A stretch of 64,000 nucleotides of DNA from Planctomycetota bacterium (GTDB lineage: Bacteria; Planctomycetota; Planctomycetia; Pirellulales; PALSA-1355): the NCBI GenBank assembly GCA_003389325.1, contig QQVE01000035.1, forward strand, positions 1 to 64,000, given 5' to 3'. A model generated the notes under the pieces. That model was given only the letters and a program-made list of their open reading frames with translations, did not search any database and was not told the DNA's origin. The position numbers were made by a program, and so were the translations under genes. Positions 19,141 to 27,146 of this stretch are shown here, piece by piece; within the stretch, counting starts at the first letter, position 1; each line of letters opens with the position of its first letter.

Positions 19141-19220
19141 CTCTCCTGCTCACCTGTTCTCCTGATCTGCGGCATCGCGTAAGGTCACGGTCAGAACAGG
19201 AGAGCAGGTGATCAGGAGAA
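19141..19220. repeat. Imperfect 29-bp palindrome with 8-base internal repeats
   Basis: Bases 19141-19169 pair with 19192-19220 over 29 positions with four or five mismatches around a 22-base loop. Each arm is built from an 8-base unit of the form CnCCTGnT repeated three times (CTCCTGCT, CACCTGTT, CTCCTGAT). CACGGGCCC occurs directly before the left arm and again just after the right arm. It looks like a mobile or REP-type intergenic repeat. Confidence 0.6.
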
Positions 19221-19283
19221 GCGAGTGCACGGGCCCTACTCACGCGATAGAAAACGTGAGCCCCGAGCGAGAAACGGGCGTTT

Positions 19284-19313
19284 TTGCCCACCCCCGGGGC
19301 TTCGGCCTATAAT
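19284..19313 (+). promoter_or_regulatory. Candidate promoter for exported gene pair
   Basis: TTGCCC at 19284-19289 and a perfect TATAAT at 19308-19313, 18 bases apart. The next start codon is at 19404. Confidence 0.55.
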
Positions 19314-19403
19314 CTTTCCAGGGGCCCATCCCCGACGAGGGTGGCGCCGGAGCAGCGGCGGCGAGGCGAGAGATCTTCCAACTCTGACTGTGGAGCGACG
19401 AAT

Positions 19404-20066
19404 ATGATCATGCGGATGGCCGCCGTGGCGGCGGTGATGTTGTGGGGTTCGGTGACGCTGGCGGCCGACGAGTACCGCGTCGAGAAGTTGGAAGCCGGGC
19501 CTCCGGCCGACGCCCTCTCCGCCGAGATCATCGAGAAGCTCACGCCCACCGGCTTCCGGGTGCTCGGCGAAGACGACCAGGTCGTCTGCGAAGTGTGGCC
19601 GGTCAAGCAATTGGACGTGAAGCCTGACTTTCAGCCCACGCTGTCGATTCTCTATCCGCTCAAGTCCGGCTCGCTGGTCGGCGCGCTGCACTTTCCGCAC
19701 AAGGGCACCGACTTTCGCGGCCAGGAAATCGAAAGCGGCACCTACACGTTGCGCTACGGCCAGCAGCCGCAGGACGGCAACCACATCGGCACCTTTGACA
19801 CGCGCGATTTCGTGCTGATGTTGCCGGCGGCGGCCGACCGCGACCCCAAGACGTTCGAAGGCGAGGGCTTCGTCGAGACCAGCGGCGAAGCTTCCGGGTC
19901 GACGCATCCGGCCATCATTCCGCTGCTCGAGCCGCTCGAGGGTGACGAGGCCACGCTGACCCACCTCGAGGAACCCGAGTGGTGGGTGCTGCACATCACG
20001 TCCAAGGACGCCGAGGGCAAGACCGTGCCCGTCGAACTGATCGTCGTGGGCGAATCGGACGAATGA
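19404..20066 (+). CDS. Exported hypothetical protein
   Basis: Protein of 220 residues with a signal peptide (MIMRMAAVAAVMLWGSVTLA). The mature domain is acidic and beta-rich, with SGTYTLRYGQQPQDGNHIGT near the centre. This looks like a beta-sandwich, but no known catalytic motif is visible. The ATG at 19404 is chosen because it starts the signal peptide and lies behind a good promoter; the frame is open further upstream. Its stop overlaps the start of the next gene (ATGA), so the two are translationally coupled. Confidence 0.7.
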   Translation: MIMRMAAVAAVMLWGSVTLAADEYRVEKLEAGPPADALSAEIIEKLTPTGFRVLGEDDQVVCEVWPVKQLDVKPDFQPTLSILYPLKSGSLVGALHFPHKGTDFRGQEIESGTYTLRYGQQPQDGNHIGTFDTRDFVLMLPAAADRDPKTFEGEGFVETSGEASGSTHPAIIPLLEPLEGDEATLTHLEEPEWWVLHITSKDAEGKTVPVELIVVGESDE

Positions 20067-20599
20067 GTCGTCGCGCTGTGCCAGGTTGTCTGCGCGTTAC
20101 TCGCGCCTTTCTCGGCGTGCTCGTTGTCGCGCTCGTGGCTGCTCTGCCGTGCGCGCTTGGGGACGAACCCGCGGCAGACGTGGCGGCGGCAAAGCCCAAG
20201 TTCACCACCGAAACGGTGCACGGCAAGGTGGTGTGGCTCGACGAAGCCCTGCAGCGCTTGTACGGCGTGGGCACCGAGCCGGACGCGGCACACAAGTCGG
20301 TCGTGCTCGAAACGCCCGAGGGCGAGCTGTTGCCGCTGGTGCCCGATACCCGCGGCTGGGCGTTCGCGGTCGACGAGCGGCTGCGCGACATCGAGGTGGA
20401 ACTGTTAGTGCGCCGTTACGCAAAGGTTCCGCTGCTGCAAGTGATCCGCCTGCGCCGGCCGACCGACAAGGGATTGGTTCAGGTCGACTACTGGTGCGAC
20501 ATCTGCGCGATTCCGATGTACATCAAAAAGCCCTGCGAATGCTGCCAGGGCACCACCCGTCTGCGTGAGCGTCCCGTCGACGAAGTGTTCGAGCCGTAG
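20063..20599 (+). CDS. Exported cysteine-cluster protein
   Basis: Protein of 178 residues with a signal peptide to about residue 33 (VVALVAALPCALG). The C terminus contains CDIC and, 11 residues later, CECC, a close cluster that could bind zinc or another metal. The middle part (TVHGKVVWLDEALQRLYG) resembles a small beta-barrel or OB-like fold. It overlaps the preceding exported protein by four bases. Similar short exported proteins occur in planctomycetes without known function. Confidence 0.72.
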   Translation: MSRRAVPGCLRVTRAFLGVLVVALVAALPCALGDEPAADVAAAKPKFTTETVHGKVVWLDEALQRLYGVGTEPDAAHKSVVLETPEGELLPLVPDTRGWAFAVDERLRDIEVELLVRRYAKVPLLQVIRLRRPTDKGLVQVDYWCDICAIPMYIKKPCECCQGTTRLRERPVDEVFEP

Positions 20600-20648
20600 G
20601 GCTTCGGAACCGGCGATTCGGGGCGTTTCTTCCTCAACTTTGCGCCGC

Positions 20649-20675
20649 TTGCGTCGCGCGCGCAGCGTGCTTATA
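20649..20675 (+). promoter_or_regulatory. Candidate promoter for molybdoenzyme operon
   Basis: TTGCGT at 20649-20654 and TATAAC at 20670-20675, spaced by 15 bases, about 80 bases before the first gene of the operon. Spacing is short, so this is tentative. Confidence 0.35.
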
Positions 20676-20754
20676 ACACTTCTGGACGTTCGTCCCGAAA
20701 AGTCGACGCAAAAGGACCATTTTTTCAATCCCCAGCCATCGTAAGGGGGTCTCG

Positions 20755-21363
20755 ATGACAACGCCCGAGCAACTCGCGCACGGCAAGTCCGGCTTCAGCC
20801 GCCGCGCATTTTTGAAGGGCTCCGGAGCCGCCGCTGCCGCCACGGCTATGGCCGGCGGACCAGGCCTGGCTGCCGAGGAGGAGTCGTCGGTCATATCCGG
20901 TATGACGACGATCACGCTGGACGTGAACGGCAAGCAACACAAGGTTGAAGTCGAGCCGCGCACGACGCTGCTCGAAGCGCTTCGCTACGGCTTGAACCTG
21001 ACCGGTGCCAAGCCGATCAGCGTCGACGGCTCGAGCGGCGGCAGCACGGTGATCATGGACGGTAAGCCGGTGAGCTCCAACTCGGTGCTGGCGATGGAAT
21101 GCGTCGGCAAGCCGATTCAAACCGTCGAGAGCCTCACCGGCGATTCCGGAGTGCCCCACGCGTTCGTCGACCAGGACGCTTCGCAGTGCGGTTTTTGCAC
21201 GCCGGGCTTCGTGATGGCGGTGACCGCCTTCTTGAAGAAACACCCCAACGCCACCGAAGAGCAGATTCGCGACGGACTGAACGGGAACCTCTGCCGCTGT
21301 GGTACCTATGCCAACATCATTCCGGCGGTTCTCGACGTCGTGAAAGGAGGCGGAAATGGTTGA
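20755..21363 (+). CDS. Tat-exported XDH-family iron-sulfur subunit lacking one cluster
   Basis: Small subunit of a xanthine dehydrogenase-family molybdoenzyme, 202 residues. The Tat signal SRRAFLKG lies near residue 15, followed by an Ala-rich helix. The C-terminal all-alpha 2Fe-2S domain is intact, with C145, C148, C180 and C182. The N-terminal plant-ferredoxin-type domain keeps its fold, but the cluster cysteines are replaced: the positions that should be Cys are S89, S94, S97 and N109 (segment TGAKPISVDGSSGGSTV). It therefore probably binds only one of the two clusters. The start at 20755 follows AAGGGGG. It overlaps the Mo-binding subunit gene by eight bases. Confidence 0.9.
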   Translation: MTTPEQLAHGKSGFSRRAFLKGSGAAAAATAMAGGPGLAAEEESSVISGMTTITLDVNGKQHKVEVEPRTTLLEALRYGLNLTGAKPISVDGSSGGSTVIMDGKPVSSNSVLAMECVGKPIQTVESLTGDSGVPHAFVDQDASQCGFCTPGFVMAVTAFLKKHPNATEEQIRDGLNGNLCRCGTYANIIPAVLDVVKGGGNG

Positions 21364-23554
21364 GTACGTTTGGCCCGACAAAAAAGACGCCTCCGTGCTG
21401 GGCGGCAGCTTCGACAAGATCGACGGCCCGGCCAAGTGCACCGGCACCGCGAAGTACAGCTACGACATCAATCCCGAAGGCGTGCTGATTGCCCGCGCCT
21501 ACGGTTGCCCGCAGGCGCACTGCAAGCTCAAGTCGCTCGACCTGGAGCTGGCCGAAGGCGTTCCCGGCGTGGTGGCCGTGCGAAAGATGAAGGAACTCGG
21601 CGACGAGATCCACTGGCAGGGTGACCTGGTGGCCGTCGTGGTGGGCGAAACCGAAGGCGCCGTGGCCGAAGGCCTGGCCGCCATCGTGGCCGACTACGAG
21701 CCGCTGGACGTGTACGTCGACGACGAAGACCTGCAGGCCGCCGAGGCCGCCGGACGCACCGCCGATAGCGGCGGCCGCGTGCAACTGGCCAACGAGCCGG
21801 AGGGCGACGACGAGGGCTTCGAGGACAAGGAACTGGAGCGGCTGTTCAAGGAAGCCGCCGCCGTCGTCGAAGGCTACTACGGCATTGCAGCCATCACGCA
21901 CATGTGCCTCGAAACGCACGGCTCGACCTGTGAGTTCAAGGACGGCAAGCTGCTGGCGCACCTCTCCACGCAAAACGTCTCGGGCACGCCCGGCCAGTTC
22001 GCTTCGCCCTTGAAGCTGACGGCCGACGACGTGACCGTGCATTGCGACTACATCGGCGGCGGTTTCGGCAGCAAGTTCGCCGTCGACCGCTGGGATTCGC
22101 TGGCCGCGCAGCTCTCCAAGGACCTGGGCCGCCCGGTGAAGCTGATGCTCGATCGCGATCTGGAGTTGAAGAACGGCGGCTCGCGTCCCTCGGGCTTTGC
22201 CGACGTGAAGATCGGCGCCGATGCCAACGGCGTGATCACCGTTTGGGATTCGCACCACTGGAGTGCCGGCGGCTACGGCGGCGGCGTGCTCAACCAGTCG
22301 GTGATGCCGTACGTGATCGTACCGCCCAACTATCGCCGGCGGGTTACAAACGTGAAGATCAACGCCGCGCCGGTGCGTGCCTGGCGGGCGCCCAACCATC
22401 CGCAAGGCTGTGCCCTGTCGCAGACGGCCATCGACGACATCGCGGCCAAGATGGGCTTGGACAGCTACGACGTCTTCGAGCGCAACCTGGTGAACGTTGC
22501 CGATGAGGACCGCCGCGGCGTCTACGCCGAGGAAATGAAGATCGCCGCCAAGCTGATGGACTGGAAGGCCAAGTGGCATCCCCACGGCAAGGGCGACAAA
22601 AACGGCTCGATTGTCTCGGGTCTCGGCATGGCGCTCCACACCTGGGGCGGCGGCGCCCACCCGTCGAGTTGCATGGTCAAGATCCATCCCGACGGCGGCG
22701 TCGAGGCCTTCCTGGGCAGCCAGGACCTGGGCACCGGCACCCGCACGGTGATCGCCGTCGTGCTGGCCGAAACGTTCGGTCTGCCGGTCGAGGCGATCAA
22801 AGTGAACATCGGCAACTCGAAGTATCCGATGAGCGGCCCCTCGGGCGGCAGCACCACGGTGGGCGGCGTTTCCGAATCGTCGCGCCGCACGGGGCTCGAC
22901 GCCCGCGAGCAATTGTTCGAAAAAGTGGCCTCGAAGCTCGGCGTGCCGGCCGAGTCGCTCGAAGCCAAGGACGGACGTATCTTCTCGAGCGAGGACTCCG
23001 ACAAGAGCCTGAGCTGGAAAGACGCGTGCAGCCTGCTGGGCATGTCGCCGCTCGAGGTCTCGGGCCGCGGTTATAGCCGCGGATCGAAGCTTTCGAGCAA
23101 CGGCGTCGGCGGCGTGCAAATGGCCGAAGTCGAAGTCGACCGCGAGACCGGCGTGGTCAAGATGAAGAAGTTCGTCGCCGTGCAGGACATGGGCCTGGTC
23201 GTCAATCGCAAGACGGCCTCGAGCCAGATCTACGGCGCGATGATCATGGGCATCGCCTACGCGTTGTTCGAAGAACGCCTGATGGACAAGAACAGCGGCG
23301 CGTTCCTCAACGCCGAGATTGCCGATTACCGCCTGCCGCGGCTGGGCGACATCGGCGAGCTGGTCGTCGAAATCTACGAGCCCGAGAGCGAGCGCGCCCG
23401 CGGCGTGATCGGCTTGGGCGAGCCACCGGTGATCAGTCCAGGCGCGGCGATTTCCAACGCCGTGGCCAACGCCTTGGGCATTCGTGTGCCCGTGTTGCCG
23501 CTGACGCCCAAGCGCGTACTGGATTCTCTGAAACTGCAAGCGAGGAGTGCCTGA
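21356..23554 (+). CDS. XDH-family molybdopterin-binding subunit
   Basis: Large catalytic subunit, 732 residues, of a molybdenum hydroxylase that oxidises aldehydes, purines or related compounds with water as oxygen source. Visible features are the cofactor loop GGGFGSK (234-240), QDLGTGTRT, and the catalytic Glu E689 in GLGEPPVISPG. It has no signal of its own and is probably carried across the membrane with the Tat-bearing small subunit, as in periplasmic PaoABC. A strong AAAGGAGGCGG precedes the ATG. The FAD subunit gene starts in its stop codon (TGATG). Confidence 0.93.
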   Translation: MVEYVWPDKKDASVLGGSFDKIDGPAKCTGTAKYSYDINPEGVLIARAYGCPQAHCKLKSLDLELAEGVPGVVAVRKMKELGDEIHWQGDLVAVVVGETEGAVAEGLAAIVADYEPLDVYVDDEDLQAAEAAGRTADSGGRVQLANEPEGDDEGFEDKELERLFKEAAAVVEGYYGIAAITHMCLETHGSTCEFKDGKLLAHLSTQNVSGTPGQFASPLKLTADDVTVHCDYIGGGFGSKFAVDRWDSLAAQLSKDLGRPVKLMLDRDLELKNGGSRPSGFADVKIGADANGVITVWDSHHWSAGGYGGGVLNQSVMPYVIVPPNYRRRVTNVKINAAPVRAWRAPNHPQGCALSQTAIDDIAAKMGLDSYDVFERNLVNVADEDRRGVYAEEMKIAAKLMDWKAKWHPHGKGDKNGSIVSGLGMALHTWGGGAHPSSCMVKIHPDGGVEAFLGSQDLGTGTRTVIAVVLAETFGLPVEAIKVNIGNSKYPMSGPSGGSTTVGGVSESSRRTGLDAREQLFEKVASKLGVPAESLEAKDGRIFSSEDSDKSLSWKDACSLLGMSPLEVSGRGYSRGSKLSSNGVGGVQMAEVEVDRETGVVKMKKFVAVQDMGLVVNRKTASSQIYGAMIMGIAYALFEERLMDKNSGAFLNAEIADYRLPRLGDIGELVVEIYEPESERARGVIGLGEPPVISPGAAISNAVANALGIRVPVLPLTPKRVLDSLKLQARSA

Positions 23555-24543
23555 TGAAAGCCTTTGAATATGCCGCGCCCCGGAGCGAATCGGAGGTTTT
23601 GGAGCTCCTTTCCGGCGAAGCGGGACACACCGAAGTGCTGGCCGGCGGAACGGACCTGGTCGGCCTGATGAAGAAGATGATCGTCACGCCCGATCGCGTG
23701 GTGAGCCTGTCGCGGGTGGCGTCGCTGAAGAAGATCGAGGCCGACTCCACCGCCGTGCGCGTGGGGGCGATGGTTTCGCTCGACGAGCTGGCCGAGAACC
23801 CCGTCTCGGAGTTCTACCCGGCCATCCGCCAGGCCATCGATGAGATCGCCAGCCTGCAACTGCGTTCGCAGGGCACGCTGGGTGGCGAGCTGTGCCAGCG
23901 GCCGCGCTGCTGGTACTTTCGCGATGGCCATGGCCTGCTGGCCGCGCGCGGCAAAGACGTCGTCGAGGGCGACAGCCGCTTTCACGCCATCTTCGGCAAC
24001 GCGGGCCCGGCGAAGTTCGTCTGCCCGTCGCGGTTGGCTCCGGCGCTAGTGGCCCTGGATGCCCGATTGCGGATCCTGGGTCCCCACTCGAACGACGAGA
24101 CGTTGATGCCCTTGGAAGCGTTCTACCGCACGCCCAAGAGCGAGCGCGAACGCGAGTTTCTGCTCGATCCCAACCAGTTCGTGGCCCAGGTCATCCTGCC
24201 GCATCCCGAAGGCCGCCTAAGCGCCAGTTACGAGGTGCGTCATGGCGCGGGCCCCGAGTATCCGCTGGTGTCGGCGGCCTCGTCGATTCTGGTCGAGCGC
24301 GGCCGCGTGGTCGAAGCCCGAGTGGTGTTGGGCCAGGTGGCTCCGACGCCCTGGATCTCGCGCGAGGCGATCGACGCGATTGTCGGGCGTCCGGTGACTC
24401 CGGAAACGGCCGAAGCCGCGGGCGAAGCCGCCGCGAGCGTGGCCACGCCGCTGCGCGACAACGAGTACAAGGTGCGGTTGGCCAAGGTGGCGGTGAAGCG
24501 TTCGCTGCTCAAGGCCGCCGGCCTGGAGACCGGAGGATTCTAA
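23554..24543 (+). CDS. XDH-family FAD-binding subunit
   Basis: Medium subunit of 329 residues with the FAD-binding PCMH fold: AGGTDLVGLMK near the N terminus and LRSQGTLGGELCQ for the second FAD loop. After it come C114, C119 (ELCQRPRCWYF) and C157 (FVCPSR). In PaoB and 4-hydroxybenzoyl-CoA reductase the corresponding insertion carries four Cys for a 4Fe-4S cluster; here only three are present and two lie elsewhere. Electrons from the small subunit would pass to this FAD. It ends the operon, and a strong hairpin follows 20 bases after the stop. Confidence 0.9.
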   Translation: MKAFEYAAPRSESEVLELLSGEAGHTEVLAGGTDLVGLMKKMIVTPDRVVSLSRVASLKKIEADSTAVRVGAMVSLDELAENPVSEFYPAIRQAIDEIASLQLRSQGTLGGELCQRPRCWYFRDGHGLLAARGKDVVEGDSRFHAIFGNAGPAKFVCPSRLAPALVALDARLRILGPHSNDETLMPLEAFYRTPKSEREREFLLDPNQFVAQVILPHPEGRLSASYEVRHGAGPEYPLVSAASSILVERGRVVEARVVLGQVAPTPWISREAIDAIVGRPVTPETAEAAGEAAASVATPLRDNEYKVRLAKVAVKRSLLKAAGLETGGF

Positions 24544-24563
24544 GAAAGTTTGCCGTCTTGCGA

Positions 24564-24595
24564 CCCCTCCCGCGCCAAAGCATGCGCGGGAGGGG
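24564..24595 (+). terminator. Hairpin terminator after molybdoenzyme operon
   Basis: Perfect 12-bp stem: CCCCTCCCGCGC (24564-24575) pairs with GCGCGGGAGGGG (24584-24595) around an 8-base loop. No U-tract follows, so it may also act as an attenuator or as a 3' stabiliser in front of the small gene at 24622. Confidence 0.65.
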
Positions 24596-24621
24596 CAGCG
24601 CGGCCCACGGGAGCCCACGAC

Positions 24622-24858
24622 ATGCCCTACTCGCGATCCTTCGGCGAACAAGCCGGCCCCATCCAACCCATCTGCCGGCACATGCGCTCCAAGGCCATTT
24701 ACGTCACCGGCAAGATGGAGCCCTCGGCCGAAATGGTCGACATGGGCAGCGGCCACTGTTGGTGCAACCACACCCAGCACATCCTCGGCCCCGATTCCGA
24801 GTTGGTCGAGCGCCGCGCGTGTAACAGCTCCCGCGATTGCTACGAGTCGGTGTTGTAA
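24622..24858 (+). CDS. Small cysteine/histidine-rich protein
   Basis: Protein of 78 residues with Cys at RHM-preceding position (ICRHM), then HCWCNHTQH, RACNSS and RDCYE: five cysteines and several His, spaced like a metal-binding or disulfide-rich domain. No signal peptide is seen. The ATG at 24622 is the natural start, though the frame is open to 24550. It lies behind the molybdoenzyme operon on the same strand, separated from it by a hairpin. It may belong to that system, but this is inferred from position only. Confidence 0.6.
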   Translation: MPYSRSFGEQAGPIQPICRHMRSKAIYVTGKMEPSAEMVDMGSGHCWCNHTQHILGPDSELVERRACNSSRDCYESVL

Positions 24859-25173
24859 GCGGAAGAGCCCCCGCAACGCGTCCCTGCACTCTTCACGTGA
24901 ACCGCGCGGCCGGCATTTGCAACGACGGGACTGCGCTCGCAGCTCGGCCAGCCGCTCGTCGCCCCCGGGTTCGGGTCGTACCGGTTGTTCCGGTTAGGCG
25001 AGCTGCGGGCACCTTAGCGGCAGGCGGCGACTTTTTCTAATCCGGTGCCAGTGCGGACGATACGTATTCCAACGGATGTTCCGCATGTGAGGGTTCTGCC
25101 GGTGGGCCGCGGCGAGCTGAAACGCTGTTTCGGCCGCGATTTCTCGACAGCTCGCCCCCGGATAAACGACGCC
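24859..25173. other. Intergenic region, no feature recognised
   Basis: No terminator, promoter with both boxes, or protein-like frame was seen. The following gene's frame is open back to 25045 but its signal peptide begins at 25174. Confidence 0.5.
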
Positions 25174-26166
25174 ATGATCCGACGTTCCATCACCTGTGCC
25201 TTGGCCGTTCTGCTGGCCTGCTGCCATGCCGCGCGGGGCGGCGAGATCGGCGGGCTCGTCGATTTCGACCTGTTGGGCTTTTCCGGCCGGCATGCCGCCC
25301 GTGGCTGGGACGTCTGGGTCGGTGCCATCTTTCTCGACCGCTCGAACCCCGGCGCGACGCCGCTGGTTTCGGTCGACGGAGGACCCGAGCTGCTCGACGC
25401 CTCGGCGCTTAACTTCAGCACGCAGGGCGGTTGGGACATCAACGCAATTCGCTACGGCAAGTCGGTCGACCTCGAGTTTCGCTACTTCCACGTCAACCAC
25501 ATCACGGCCGAGCAAACGCTGTTGCCGACCGGCGATATCACGATCGACCTGCGCGATCCGCTGCCGATCTCGACCTCGCAGTTGGACGTGTACGACGTGA
25601 CCGGCCTGCAAAGCGTGGAGCTCAACCTGCGCACGGGCAAGCACGCGAACTTTGCCCTGCTGGCCGGCTTCCGTCACCTGACGCTGCGCGACACGATCAG
25701 CTTCCGCGGCGACGACGAGCTCGCGCTGGGCGATTTCAACTTGAATCTCAGCGCGCTCAACCGTCTGTACGGCGGGCAGATCGGAGTCGATTGCCTGTTG
25801 AGCGCTGGCAGCTTCTTCGGCGCCGGCCGGTTCGAGCTGAAGACCGCGCTTAAGGCCGGCGTCTACGGCAACACGGGCTCGGCCGGAGTCAGCCTCGGGC
25901 AGATGAGCTCGCTCGACGATGCGACGACCGTGCAGCGGCAGAGCACGGCGTTCGTCGGCGACATCACGATCTCGGGCCTGTACTACATCAACGACACCTG
26001 GGCGCTGCGCGGAGGTTACCAACTGTTGTGGATCTCGGGCGTGGCCCTGGCCCCCGACCAGGCGCAGCATTTCACCGTCACCGGCGACCCGCAACCCTAC
26101 TCGGCCGACGTCAGCGGCAACGTCTTCTTCAACGGCGCGCTGGTGAGCGTGCAGGCCAGTTGGTAG
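25174..26166 (+). CDS. BBP7-like outer-membrane beta-barrel protein
   Basis: Protein of 330 residues. The N terminus (MIRRSITCALAVLLACCHAARG) is a signal peptide; LLAC could also be a lipobox, but the rest is barrel-like. WDVWVGAIFLDRSNPGATPL resembles the opening strand of the planctomycete BBP7 barrel family. Alternating hydrophobic strands such as VDLEFRYFHVNH, GLYYINDTWALRGGYQLLW and a final aromatic residue (VSVQASW) fit an outer-membrane barrel. Transport function is unknown. It is a single gene, convergent with the cupin operon. Confidence 0.78.
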   Translation: MIRRSITCALAVLLACCHAARGGEIGGLVDFDLLGFSGRHAARGWDVWVGAIFLDRSNPGATPLVSVDGGPELLDASALNFSTQGGWDINAIRYGKSVDLEFRYFHVNHITAEQTLLPTGDITIDLRDPLPISTSQLDVYDVTGLQSVELNLRTGKHANFALLAGFRHLTLRDTISFRGDDELALGDFNLNLSALNRLYGGQIGVDCLLSAGSFFGAGRFELKTALKAGVYGNTGSAGVSLGQMSSLDDATTVQRQSTAFVGDITISGLYYINDTWALRGGYQLLWISGVALAPDQAQHFTVTGDPQPYSADVSGNVFFNGALVSVQASW

Positions 26167-26239
26167 GCCCGGGGTAAGGACCTCCGCGACTCTGCTGTTC
26201 TAGTTCGGCGCATCGCACAGCCAAGTGAACCGCTTGCCG

Positions 26240-26713
26240 TTACGGCGCCACGAATTTCACGGCCTTCTCGTAGATCAACAGCGCGATGCAGCCGTTCTTG
26301 CTGCCGGGCGAGTGCCGCGTGCCCGGCGGGTTGATGACAAAGCTGCCGGCCGGGTACGAGCCACGCTCGTCGTACTGGTCGCCCTGTAGGATGTAGATGT
26401 GTTCGTAGCCAACGTGCTCGTGCAGCGGCACACGCGCGCCGGGCTCGTACCGCAGCAGCACGGCTGCCGGTCCCCCGTTGGGCTCTTTGTACAGCCAATG
26501 GGCCGTCACTCCGGGCCGAAACGGCTCCCAATCGTCCGTCTCGCTCAACTGCTCGACCTGGTCGAGCAAGGTGTCGAAGACCAGCGGGACGCGCAGCGGC
26601 GATGCGCTCGATGCGGCGACGACCGGTGCGGTGGCATCCTCGTCGCGGGCCGAAACGCTTGTCGCGCCGGCCAGCGCGAGCGCGGCGGCCAGCATGGCTA
26701 TCAAGACTCTCAT
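26240..26713 (-). CDS. Exported ChrR-like cupin
   Basis: Cupin of 157 residues with a signal peptide (MRVLIAMLAAALALAGATSVSA). The metal site has the form HEHVGYEH followed by INPPGTRHSPGS, as in the C-terminal cupin domain of the anti-sigma factor ChrR. It closely matches the next cupin upstream, which lacks the signal, so the two are tandem duplicates with different cell locations. Last gene of the leftward biuret/urea operon, 51 bases after its twin. The bound metal and ligand are unknown. Confidence 0.82.
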   Translation of the reverse strand: MRVLIAMLAAALALAGATSVSARDEDATAPVVAASSASPLRVPLVFDTLLDQVEQLSETDDWEPFRPGVTAHWLYKEPNGGPAAVLLRYEPGARVPLHEHVGYEHIYILQGDQYDERGSYPAGSFVINPPGTRHSPGSKNGCIALLIYEKAVKFVAP

Positions 26714-26764
26714 CCCACGCCTCCTCTAAAACAAAGGGCTGGCCCGTGCGAAGGGCTTGTCCCG

Positions 26765-27130
26765 CTACTCGGGTTCCACGAAGCGAACGGCCTTCTCGTA
26801 GATCAACAACGCGACGCAGCCGCCCTTGCTGCCGGGCGAATGCCGGGTGCCGGGCGGGTTGATCATCAAGCTGCCGGACGGGTACGAGCCGTTCTCGTCG
26901 TACTGGTCGCCCTCGAGGACCAGCAAGTGCTCGTAGCCCACGTGTTCGTGCAGCGCCACGCGGGCGCCGGGTTCGTAGCGAAGCAGCACGGCGGCCGGCC
27001 CGCCGTCGTTCTCTCGGTAAAGCCAATGTGCCGTCACGCCAGGACGGAACGGCTCCCAGTCGCTTGCCTCCAGCCTCTCGACCTGGCCCAGGAGGTTGGA
27101 AAAGACGATGGCATCGGTCTGCACAGGCAT
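26765..27130 (-). CDS. Cytoplasmic ChrR-like cupin
   Basis: Cupin of 121 residues with no signal peptide. The metal site HEHVGYEH and INPPGTRHSPGS is the same as in the exported copy downstream, and most of the domain is identical or conservative. It starts 16 bases after the urea transporter gene and is co-directional with it. It may sense or bind a small nitrogen compound, or may have no link to transport. Single-domain ChrR cupins often bind zinc; this is family knowledge, not shown here. Confidence 0.82.
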   Translation of the reverse strand: MPVQTDAIVFSNLLGQVERLEASDWEPFRPGVTAHWLYRENDGGPAAVLLRYEPGARVALHEHVGYEHLLVLEGDQYDENGSYPSGSLMINPPGTRHSPGSKGGCVALLIYEKAVRFVEPE

Positions 27131-27146
27131 GCGTGAAACCTCACTA

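Larger units (their letters stand above)
18997..19403. other. Intergenic region with terminator, repeat hairpin and promoter
   Basis: The gap holds a perfect terminator hairpin (19025-19056), a large imperfect palindrome (19141-19220), two direct copies of CACGGGCCC flanking that palindrome, and a candidate promoter (19284-19313) for the next gene pair. No protein-like frame was seen. Confidence 0.6.
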
